DNA from: JAWWAH01 sp033721415
GTDB taxonomy: Bacteria > Patescibacteriota > Minisyncoccia > Spechtbacterales > 2-12-FULL-38-22
Assembly: GCA_033721415.1 (NCBI GenBank)
Contig: JAWWAH010000014.1
Coordinates: 1-23,064 of the forward strand
DNA length: 23,064 bases
Direction: 5' to 3'
Of this stretch, positions 6,254 through 11,249 are shown in pieces. The notes under the pieces are model-generated. The model was not told the DNA's origin, made no database searches, and was given only the letters and a program-made list of their open reading frames with translations. Positions within the stretch are counted from its first letter, which is position 1; each line of letters begins with the position of its first letter. A program made the translations under genes and the position numbers.

Positions 6254-7051
6254 ATGGCTAGAATAGGTTATAGGTTAATCGGGGAAGCAATAGAATACTA
6301 TAAAGAACTTGGCTACGAATATATTTCTGTTCCGTGGGCAGTTCCAAAGCATGTGGTGGATATCACAGCACCCAGCGAAGCAGAGTTATTTCCACTTAAA
6401 GATAAATATCTTTTGGCTTCTGGTGAACAGAGCTTTATATATCTTATGCAACAGGGCAAACTGGAGCACGGTAAAAAATATCTTTGTGTAACCCCTTGCT
6501 TTCGTGATGAAGAAGAGTACAACGAATATACTAGACTTTACTTTATTAAGCTTGAGCTTATAATTGTGGGCTCTGATAATCCGGATGATGTAGAGGGAGT
6601 TTTCAGTGATGCTTCTGGATACTTCCAAAGGTATTTACCTGAAAGAATAGAGCGCCTTATTACAGATGAGGGCGTGGATATAATGTATAACGGTATCGAG
6701 CTTGGCTCTTACGGTACAAGGAAGCATGAATCAACTGGTCCTTGGGTTTATGGCACGGGAGTTGCAGAACCCAGGTTCTCACAGGTGCTTTCGAAAACGC
6801 CAAAGGGTTACTCTATGAGAGAGATTCCTAAAGGTGAACTTGGTGAGTATTCTAAAATATACGAAGAGCTACAAGAGCTACAGGATGCAATAGAACAGGG
6901 TGTGGGAATAATGAGCCTTGTTGAGCTAAGTGATATGTATGGAGCAATGGAAAGTTTTCTTAGTGAACATTTCCCAGGGTTTACAATGGAGGATATCAAG
7001 ATAATGAGCGATACAACTAAAAGAGCCTTTAGAAGCGGCCGCAGACAATGA
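6254..7051 (+). CDS. Stand-alone class II aminoacyl-tRNA-synthetase-like catalytic domain (SerRS-like)
   Basis: A 265-residue protein with the three class II aaRS signatures in order. Motif 1-like: ELGYEYISVPWAV (18-30). Motif 2: VTPCFRDEEEYNEYTRLYFIKLEL (79-102, Arg84). Motif 3-like: YGTGVAEPRFSQVL (166-179, Arg174). The YLLASGEQS segment (52-60) sits where SerRS has its TAE loop, and TPCFR resembles SerRS motif 2, so it is closest to the SerRS/class IIa fold. It has neither the N-terminal coiled-coil arm nor an anticodon-binding domain, and is far shorter than SerRS (about 420). It may activate an amino acid for something other than tRNA charging, as aminoacyl:carrier-protein ligases do, or be a regulator. 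The ribosome-binding site AAAGGAGG (6241-6248) is strong. It overlaps a tiny membrane-peptide gene by 4 nt. Confidence 0.75.
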   Translation: MARIGYRLIGEAIEYYKELGYEYISVPWAVPKHVVDITAPSEAELFPLKDKYLLASGEQSFIYLMQQGKLEHGKKYLCVTPCFRDEEEYNEYTRLYFIKLELIIVGSDNPDDVEGVFSDASGYFQRYLPERIERLITDEGVDIMYNGIELGSYGTRKHESTGPWVYGTGVAEPRFSQVLSKTPKGYSMREIPKGELGEYSKIYEELQELQDAIEQGVGIMSLVELSDMYGAMESFLSEHFPGFTMEDIKIMSDTTKRAFRSGRRQ

Positions 7052-7146
7052 GAAAAATACTAATAATAGGAACAGTAGCTTTATTAGTTTTTATTTTAGG
7101 CATGCTTTATTGGCATTCTGTCTGGCAATCTGTAGGCTGGGCATAG
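7048..7146 (+). CDS. 32-residue single-span membrane peptide
   Basis: The start codon overlaps the aaRS-like stop in an ATGA arrangement, so translation is probably coupled. The product is a short basic N-terminus (MRK), a hydrophobic stretch of about 17 residues (ILIIGTVALLVFILGML) and a Trp-rich tail (YWHSVWQSVGWA). It is followed within 10 nt by a terminator, so the two genes form a closed bicistronic unit. No family is recognised. It could be a membrane anchor or regulator of the upstream protein; that is inference from position alone. Confidence 0.6.
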   Translation: MRKILIIGTVALLVFILGMLYWHSVWQSVGWA

Positions 7147-7154
7147 CACATTTT

Positions 7155-7180
7155 AAAACCGCCTTTTGGCGGTTTTTTTG
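7155..7180 (+). terminator. Terminator of the aaRS-like/membrane-peptide operon
   Basis: AAAACCGCC (7155-7163), loop TTTT, GGCGGTTTT (7168-7176) and a T run. Confidence 0.85.
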
Positions 7181-7199
7181 TGGATTAAAATCTGTGTCT

Positions 7200-7264
7200 G
7201 GAAGTAGAAGTTCAGCATGCTTGTTCGCCATCGCTTTTAGCGATGTAGCTGAACTTTCACTTCC
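7200..7264. repeat. Nested inverted repeat (cruciform-like element)
   Basis: The outer arms are 7200-7216 (GGAAGT..GAAGTTCAGC-like) and 7248-7264 (GCTGAACTT..ACTTCC), 17 bases each with one A-C mismatch and one G-U pair. Inside lies a second perfect stem, CATCGCT (7229-7235) and AGCGATG (7239-7245), with a 3-nt loop. No T run follows, so it is not a simple terminator, and no promoter leads into it. It sits between a terminator and the promoter of structured RNA copy 2. Its function is unknown. Confidence 0.6.
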
Positions 7265-7281
7265 GGGTGTGGAAAACTCTA

Positions 7282-7311
7282 TTGACTAAATTCTATAAGT
7301 AGCGCTATAAT
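7282..7311 (+). promoter_or_regulatory. Sigma70 promoter of structured RNA copy 2
   Basis: TTGACT (7282-7287) and TATAAT (7306-7311) with an 18-bp spacer. TGTGGAAAACT lies at 7268-7278. Over the 48 bp upstream of the RNA, 41 positions match copy 1. Confidence 0.8.
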
Positions 7312-7315
7312 ACTT

Positions 7316-7393
7316 ATGAGGATGGGAAAGGGTCTTCGGACCAGTTCCCGACCTCATATGAAAAACCACCGCTTCGGCGGAGGTTTTTCATTT
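7316..7393 (+). ncRNA. Structured 78-nt RNA, copy 2 (identical to 4323-4400)
   Basis: This copy has the same two UUCG-capped hairpins and the same terminator as copy 1, with no base difference across 78 nt, while the upstream promoter block differs at 7 of 48 positions and the sequence after the terminator is unrelated. The RNA body is therefore under stronger constraint, or more recently homogenised, than its own promoter. The possible leaderless frame from ATG 7316 has a different C-terminus from copy 1 once past 7393, which argues against a conserved peptide. Confidence 0.75.
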
Positions 7394-7439
7394 AGGATCA
7401 AAAAGTGGAAAACTTGTCGGAGGTTTTGTATTTTTCATT

Positions 7440-7448
7440 TGGTATTAT
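7440..7448 (+). promoter_or_regulatory. Extended -10 promoter of the 45-residue ORF
   Basis: TG, one base, then TATTAT (7443-7448). Six bases separate it from ATG 7455, so the transcript would be leaderless. A GGAAAACT half-box lies at 7407-7414. Confidence 0.5.
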
Positions 7449-7454
7449 AAATAC

Positions 7455-7592
7455 ATGAGTAAAACAACTATTTTTTCAATTCTATTAATAATAGCTGCGC
7501 TTGTATTTTTTTCTTCAGTAAGCCGTGCTGTTACACATGACGAATTTGGTTTAAATAATAGCTATGCCATAGACAATGTTTTTGTTGACTGA
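7455..7592 (+). CDS. 45-residue small exported or membrane protein
   Basis: A short basic start (MSKTT) is followed by a hydrophobic stretch (about 6-22: IFSILLIIAALVFFSSV) and a polar tail of about 20 residues containing VTHDEFGLNNSYAIDNVFVD. This looks like either a signal peptide with a short mature peptide (possible cleavage after SRA) or a membrane-anchored peptide. The ATG is 6 nt after an extended -10, so translation would be leaderless; there is no ribosome-binding site. The promoter of the next small gene overlaps its end. No family is recognised, and coding status is plausible but not certain. Confidence 0.5.
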   Translation: MSKTTIFSILLIIAALVFFSSVSRAVTHDEFGLNNSYAIDNVFVD

Positions 7593-7612
7593 CATTTGGC
7601 TTATATGATAAT
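7585..7612 (+). promoter_or_regulatory. Promoter of the 46-residue membrane protein gene
   Basis: TTGACT (7585-7590) and GATAAT (7607-7612) are separated by 16 bp. The -35 overlaps the stop of the preceding small ORF. Confidence 0.5.
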
Positions 7613-7642
7613 CTTTACCTAGCCCTTTAAAGGAGGCGCAAA

Positions 7643-7783
7643 GTGTACCAAATTATTTTGCTTGCATTTGCAGCATGGAATTTCTATACTGCATATAATA
7701 AATATAAGATGGGAGTCCGAGGTGGCTCATTAATGATTTCTATTGGTTTCGGCTTTCTTATGCTGGTATTTGCGCTTTATTGA
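7643..7783 (+). CDS. 46-residue membrane protein with GTG start
   Basis: A canonical AAAGGAGG ribosome-binding site (7629-7636) lies 6 nt before a GTG codon, which starts a frame of 46 codons ending just before a terminator. This makes a very credible small gene. The product has a hydrophobic N-terminal segment (YQIILLAFAAWNFYTAY), a short basic loop (NKYKMGVRGG) and a second hydrophobic segment (SLMISIGFGFLMLVFALY), giving a two-helix hairpin in the membrane. No homologous family is recognised. Confidence 0.7.
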   Translation: MYQIILLAFAAWNFYTAYNKYKMGVRGGSLMISIGFGFLMLVFALY

Positions 7784-7787
7784 TTTC

Positions 7788-7811
7788 AAAACCGCCCCAG
7801 GGCGGTTTTTT
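7788..7811 (+). terminator. Terminator after the 46-residue membrane protein gene
   Basis: AAAACCGCCC (7788-7797) pairs with GGGCGGTTTT (7800-7809) and is followed by T residues. Confidence 0.85.
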
Positions 7812-7832
7812 ACTGCTCGGAAGCTATTTTAT

Positions 7833-7841
7833 TGGTATAAT
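7833..7841 (+). promoter_or_regulatory. Extended -10 promoter of the anchored protein gene
   Basis: TG, one base, then a perfect TATAAT (7836-7841). It would give a leader of about 33 nt for the ATG at 7881. No clear -35 is visible. Confidence 0.55.
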
Positions 7842-7880
7842 TAATAGGTATTAAAAAAATAATTTATTAAATGTATTTTT

Positions 7881-8927
7881 ATGGAAGAAGAAAAAAATAA
7901 TATACAAGAAGAAGTAGCGCCTCAGGCGAATTCAAAGTCTCCTATGCGCGGTAAAAAATTAAGCGTTATTGTAGTAAGCTTAGTTCTTTTACTTATTGCA
8001 GGTTCTGCATTCGGTGCACTATATACAAGAACATGGGATCCCCAGTGGAATCCCTTTTCCCCAGAGCCAGCCGAAGCTTTAGAGGTGGTTTTTGAACAAA
8101 CCATTTCCGATTCAGATTATGTCGCAATAGATGGAAATATTGAATATTCGACAAAACAAAAAAATGGACAGGAGCTATCAAGTGCAAATTTTAATCTCGA
8201 TGGGGTTTTTGATAACAGTCAGCCAAATAATCAAAAAATGGAAGGAAAGCTTAGTGGTCAACTTGATTACTCCGGTATAAAAATGGATCTTGATTTAGAT
8301 CTTTTATTAAATCAAAAAGAGGCTAGTCTTTACGATTTGTATGTGAAATTTAATGAATTTCCGTTATTGGCATTGTTTCAAGGATTCTTACCAGAAGGTA
8401 CCGGAAATCTGGAAGGCCAGTGGTTCTTATTGTCAGGAGATATTGAGCGCGAAGATCCACTAGAAGAATATCTATCTTCAGTAAACTATCAGGATGGCAA
8501 GATAGAGCGATTAGACGATGAAAAAGTAGCGGGTGTTAATTCTTATCACTACAGAGTGCTTGTAAACAAAGAAGATCTAGGAGAAATAGAGATTGGAGAC
8601 GATACTGAGACCTCTTTGCCGGTTGATATATGGGTAGGGAAGCGAAGCATGAAAATAACAAAGCTGTTAGTAGAAACAAACACATCCACAGGTCCTGTTT
8701 CTTTAGAATCTAATGAAGAAAACATGTTTTCTAAGTTACGCGCTGCGATGCCAGGCAATGCCCTGGTCCCGGGTCTAGATAAGCAGGTTGCCGATGGATC
8801 TTCTGTGGATACTCGCTTAGAGATTATATTTAGTTATCCAGGAAGTTTATCAAAAGATATATCTGTTCCAGAAAACGCAAAGACGCTTGAGCAGTTTATG
8901 AATCTTGGAGCATCTCTAGGTCTTTAA
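7881..8927 (+). CDS. Membrane-anchored protein with a large LppX/LolA-like extracytoplasmic domain
   Basis: A 348-residue protein. An acidic, then basic N-terminal tail (1-26) precedes one transmembrane helix (about 27-48), with the rest outside. The exported part alternates beta-strand-like stretches (IDGNIEYSTKQ, NFNLDGVFDN, KMEGKLSGQLDYSGIKMDLDLDLLL) and ends with a strand-rich segment. This pattern recalls the LolA/LppX/LprG-type half-barrel fold that binds lipids. The similarity is in pattern only, with no diagnostic motif, so the assignment is tentative. No enzymatic residues stand out. It is a single-gene unit between a promoter at 7833 and a terminator at 8948, with no ribosome-binding site near the ATG. 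Confidence 0.55.
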   Translation: MEEEKNNIQEEVAPQANSKSPMRGKKLSVIVVSLVLLLIAGSAFGALYTRTWDPQWNPFSPEPAEALEVVFEQTISDSDYVAIDGNIEYSTKQKNGQELSSANFNLDGVFDNSQPNNQKMEGKLSGQLDYSGIKMDLDLDLLLNQKEASLYDLYVKFNEFPLLALFQGFLPEGTGNLEGQWFLLSGDIEREDPLEEYLSSVNYQDGKIERLDDEKVAGVNSYHYRVLVNKEDLGEIEIGDDTETSLPVDIWVGKRSMKITKLLVETNTSTGPVSLESNEENMFSKLRAAMPGNALVPGLDKQVADGSSVDTRLEIIFSYPGSLSKDISVPENAKTLEQFMNLGASLGL

Positions 8928-8947
8928 TCTTAATCAGGCTACTAAAT

Positions 8948-8976
8948 AAAAACCCGCACTATGTGTGGGTTTTTTG
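8948..8976 (+). terminator. Terminator after the anchored protein gene
   Basis: AAACCCGCAC and GTGTGGGTTT pair over 10 bp (one G-T) around a 3-nt loop and end in T6. Confidence 0.85.
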
Positions 8977-8977
8977 T

Positions 8978-9096
8978 AAAGGAAAACTCCAGCCGTGGCT
9001 GGAGCGTAAAAAGAGCGGTATATGTTGGTTGGGGGTGAGAATGTGGGAGTGTCGTGAGATGTTGGGTAAAGGTGCGGTGCGACTTAACGTCGGCTT
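8978..9096 (-). ncRNA. Predicted small RNA B (paralogue of the RNA at 345-448)
   Basis: A minus-strand transcription unit with promoter 9103-9130, predicted 5' end near 9096, and a terminator formed by the same 8-bp stem as RNA A (8987-8994 with 8997-9004) followed by a T-rich tail. The RNA would be about 115 nt. Its 5' hairpin is CGAC, loop GUUAA, GUCG, where RNA A has AGCC/AUUAA/GGCU. The stem has changed while pairing and the UUAA of the loop are kept. CGCACCUU is shared. The linker is G-poor with C runs (ACCC, CACCCCCAACC). It has no AUG. Confidence 0.65.
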
Positions 9097-9102
9097 ATTC
9101 TT

Positions 9103-9130
9103 ATAATAGCAAGCCTATATTTTTGGTCAA
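9103..9130 (-). promoter_or_regulatory. Sigma70-type promoter of small RNA B
   Basis: On the minus strand the -35 is TTGACC (9125-9130) and the -10 is TATTAT (9103-9108), with a 16-bp spacer. A TGTGGATAACT box (9139-9149) lies between it and the divergent XRE promoter. Confidence 0.75.
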
Positions 9131-9152
9131 GCTTTTTGTGTGGATAACTTTT

Positions 9153-9161
9153 TGATATTAT
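9153..9161 (+). promoter_or_regulatory. Extended -10 promoter of the XRE/membrane-protein operon
   Basis: TG, one base, then TATTAT (9156-9161) directly follows the TGTGGATAACT box at 9139-9149. The leader would be about 16 nt. Other -10-like strings lie closer to the ATG, so the assignment is tentative. Confidence 0.4.
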
Positions 9162-9183
9162 GCCATTATAGTGTTATTAAAGA

Positions 9184-9396
9184 ATGACAATGAGTGAAAC
9201 AGTGCAAAACAATGTAGGAAAGCTTAGAAGAAACCTTGGTGCAACCCAAGAGCAGCTTGCAGATGCTGTGGGTGTTTCGCGCCAAACGATAATAGCTATA
9301 GAAAAGGGCAATTATACTCCCTCTGTTCTTTTAGCTTTGAAGATAGCTAAATTCTTTAAGCGGCCCGTAGAAAAAATTTTTAAATTTAAGAAATAA
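9184..9396 (+). CDS. XRE-family (Cro/C1-type) HTH regulator
   Basis: A 70-residue protein consisting almost entirely of a five-helix Cro/C1 HTH domain: VGKLRRNLGATQEQLADAVGVSRQTIIAIEKGNYTPSVLLALKIAKFFKRPVEKIFKF. The recognition helix is around SRQTIIAIEKG (32-42). It matches the small COG1476/YgzD-type regulators (about 65-75 residues), which usually sit in front of a membrane protein, as here, and often autoregulate. ATG 9184 is taken as the start; a second ATG at 9190 is equally plausible. The next gene begins two bases after its stop, so the pair is cotranscribed. Confidence 0.9.
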   Translation: MTMSETVQNNVGKLRRNLGATQEQLADAVGVSRQTIIAIEKGNYTPSVLLALKIAKFFKRPVEKIFKFKK

Positions 9397-9398
9397 AT

Positions 9399-9764
9399 AT
9401 GAACCCAAGCACACAAGACGAGATTGTTGTATCAATACTACTAATAGTTCTTTTGTTATTGTTATTAAACCCTTTTGGATTTTGGATGCCAAACGAGCTT
9501 CTGTATATAACAGTTGGGGGTGTGTTTATTCTGGTTGGGATATTTGGAGGACTTGTATGGAAAGAGAGTGTTGGAGATGAAAGAGAGCAGTTACATAAAA
9601 TGCTTGCAGGACGTATTGGTTATCTTGCAGGATTAACCACCCTAATCATAGGGGTTATTATACAAAGCATGGGCTCTAACTTGGATAAATGGCTTATACT
9701 GGCTATAGGTGCTATGGTTATAGGTAAGTTGTTTGGACTTTATTACGCGAGAAAAAGAAAGTAG
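9399..9764 (+). CDS. Four-helix membrane protein paired with the XRE regulator (DUF2178-like)
   Basis: A 121-residue integral membrane protein with four hydrophobic segments (about 8-28, 34-53, 72-90 and 96-114). A conserved-looking cytoplasmic loop between helices 2 and 3 reads KESVGDEREQLHKM (55-68). The DER motif in this position, together with an upstream COG1476-type HTH gene, is characteristic of DUF2178 and related families. These pairs are common in bacteria and archaea, and no molecular role is established. Spacing to the regulator is two bases. No terminator is obvious after it. Confidence 0.72.
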   Translation: MNPSTQDEIVVSILLIVLLLLLLNPFGFWMPNELLYITVGGVFILVGIFGGLVWKESVGDEREQLHKMLAGRIGYLAGLTTLIIGVIIQSMGSNLDKWLILAIGAMVIGKLFGLYYARKRK

Positions 9765-9791
9765 TTTTCCACAATCTAATGTAAAGTTAAC

Positions 9792-9828
9792 TTGACATTA
9801 ATAACCAGTTTAGTAAACTGGTTATTAA
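9792..9828 (+). promoter_or_regulatory. Promoter and 31-bp palindromic operator of the redox operon
   Basis: A consensus -35 TTGACA (9792-9797) is followed at once by an inverted repeat with 15-bp perfect arms around one base: TTAATAACCAGTTTA (9798-9812), G, TAAACTGGTTATTAA (9814-9828). A -10-like TAAACT (9814-9819) lies inside the right arm, 16 bp from the -35. A bound dimer would block the promoter. No T run follows, so it is not a terminator. A reversed TGTGGAAAACT box lies at 9763-9773. The exact start site for the 9880 gene is uncertain. Confidence 0.6.
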
Positions 9829-9879
9829 GTTATGACATTTGCGTTTTGTTTAGCTTAAACAGTCCGTAAATCATATATT

Positions 9880-10539
9880 ATGCAAATTTTTAAACAAAAT
9901 GAAGGCATGACCACACCTGCTATAATAGGTATTGTGGTTGTGACCTTAGTCCTCGGTGGTGTGATTTATTACAATATGCGCCCAGAGGGTGAGAAGATGA
10001 TGGAAGAGGGGGAGGAGATAATGAAAGAAGGAGAAGATATGATGGAGGAAGGAGAGAAATTGATGGAGGAAGGAGATAAAATGATGGAGGAAGGAGAGAA
10101 AATGATGGAGGATGACGAAGGTGCGATGATGGAAGATGGTGGCGATCACATGATGGAGATTAGTTATAAAGGTGAGGTTTTAGCAGGATCTTCTGCACCT
10201 CTAATAAACTTTAATCAAAGCGATTATGAAAAAGCTCTTTCTTCTGGCGATCTTGTAGTGCTGTATTTTTATGCAAACTGGTGTCCTGTGTGTAAGGAGG
10301 AGGTAAATAATGCACTTTATCCTGCGTTTAATGAACTTAACAAAGAAAATGTTGTAGGTTTCCGTGTAAACTTTAACGACAACGAAACAAGTTCAGAAGA
10401 GACCGCTTTGGCAAGAGAGTTTGGTGTTGCTTATCAGCACACAAAAGTTTTTGTTAGAAACGGCGAGCGCATACTGAAAGCTCCAGATTCATGGAATAAA
10501 CAAAGATATTTTGATGAAATTAATAAGGTTGTAAATTAA
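9880..10539 (+). CDS. Membrane-anchored thioredoxin with Met/Glu heptad-repeat stalk
   Basis: A 219-residue protein in three parts. A transmembrane anchor (about 12-32) is followed by a stalk of six near-perfect heptads of the form EGExMME (36-77) and two degenerate eight-residue units (78-93). The outer thioredoxin domain (about 95-219) has the active site WCPVC (Cys135, Cys138). The stalk would be a charged coiled coil with methionine pairs every seven residues. The domain probably reduces or transfers disulphides outside the membrane, fed by the CcdA protein encoded 1 nt downstream. The methionines could bind Cu(I) or absorb oxidants; that is inference. The repeat is also visible in the DNA as a purine-rich 21-bp tandem unit (9985-10110). 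Confidence 0.88.
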   Translation: MQIFKQNEGMTTPAIIGIVVVTLVLGGVIYYNMRPEGEKMMEEGEEIMKEGEDMMEEGEKLMEEGDKMMEEGEKMMEDDEGAMMEDGGDHMMEISYKGEVLAGSSAPLINFNQSDYEKALSSGDLVVLYFYANWCPVCKEEVNNALYPAFNELNKENVVGFRVNFNDNETSSEETALAREFGVAYQHTKVFVRNGERILKAPDSWNKQRYFDEINKVVN

Positions 10540-10540
10540 T

Positions 10541-11248
10541 ATGACAGGCGATATATCAATTTCAATATCTTTTATAGCTGGAGTAGTTTCGTTTTTATCA
10601 CCATGCGTTTTACCATTAATACCTGGATTTTTAGCATATCTTGCAGGAACCACAACAGGTAAAAAGGCTAGCAGAAAAACCGTATTTTTAACAAGTGTAT
10701 TTTTCGTGCTTGGATTTTCGGTGGTGTTTGCTTCTATAGGGGTTCTCTTGAACACACTACTTGAAAATATAGCATATGATGTACAGCTTTGGCTTTCACG
10801 CATTGGCGGAATTCTTATAATTGTATTTGGGCTTTACTTGGCAAGGCTAATAAAGATTCCATTTTTAGAGAGAGAATATAAGTTTAGCGTTAAGAAGAAA
10901 TTTAACTCCCAATATTTAACATCATTCGTTTTTGGTGCGGCATTTGCAGCTGGGTGGACACCATGTGTTGGAGCTGTACTGGGTGGTATACTCGGCTTAG
11001 CTGCATCATCTCCAGGATCAGCATTTTATCTATTACTAGCCTACTCTGTAGGGCTAGGGTTACCATTTTTAGCTGTGGGGCTATTTACCTCACAAGCAGA
11101 AAGCTTTATTAATAAGCATGCAAAAACATTAAGTTATGTGAATATTGCCTTTGGTTACATATTGATAGCACTAGGAGTATTAGTATTCACACAAAAGCTT
11201 AGCATTGTTGCGAACTTAGATATAGTAAACAATTTGCTACTTAAATAG
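10541..11248 (+). CDS. ccdA: CcdA/DsbD-type transmembrane thiol-disulphide transporter
   Basis: A 235-residue integral membrane protein with six predicted helices. The two redox cysteines are in the expected helices: LSPCVLPLIPG (Cys22) and GWTPCVGAVLGG (Cys142). The Pro-flanked Cys motifs and the length fit CcdA, which carries electrons from cytoplasmic thioredoxin across the membrane to outer thioredoxin-like proteins. It lies between two such proteins, one base after the Met-rich thioredoxin and one base before the DipZ-like protein, so the three form one operon. No cytochrome c maturation genes are in the window, so its partners are probably these neighbours and not a haem pathway. Confidence 0.92.
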   Translation: MTGDISISISFIAGVVSFLSPCVLPLIPGFLAYLAGTTTGKKASRKTVFLTSVFFVLGFSVVFASIGVLLNTLLENIAYDVQLWLSRIGGILIIVFGLYLARLIKIPFLEREYKFSVKKKFNSQYLTSFVFGAAFAAGWTPCVGAVLGGILGLAASSPGSAFYLLLAYSVGLGLPFLAVGLFTSQAESFINKHAKTLSYVNIAFGYILIALGVLVFTQKLSIVANLDIVNNLLLK

Positions 11249-11249
11249 T

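Noticed and set aside
7049..7051. Alternative genetic code with TGA read as glycine
   Set aside because: Several well-bounded genes end at TGA immediately before terminators or the next start, and no in-frame TGA is needed within any gene.
7200..7264. An integron attC site
   Set aside because: The core-site triplets and the RYYYAAC/GTTRRRY pattern are not met (GCTGAAC has G at a required Y), and no integrase or cassette array is present.
4275..7393. A mobile element bounded by the two RNA copies as direct repeats
   Set aside because: No transposase or recombinase lies between them, the repeats include complete promoters and terminators, and the flanks show no target-site duplication.
9946..10149. 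A minus-strand frame of LHHFLSF repeats
   Set aside because: It is the reverse complement of the Met/Glu heptad codons of the thioredoxin stalk.
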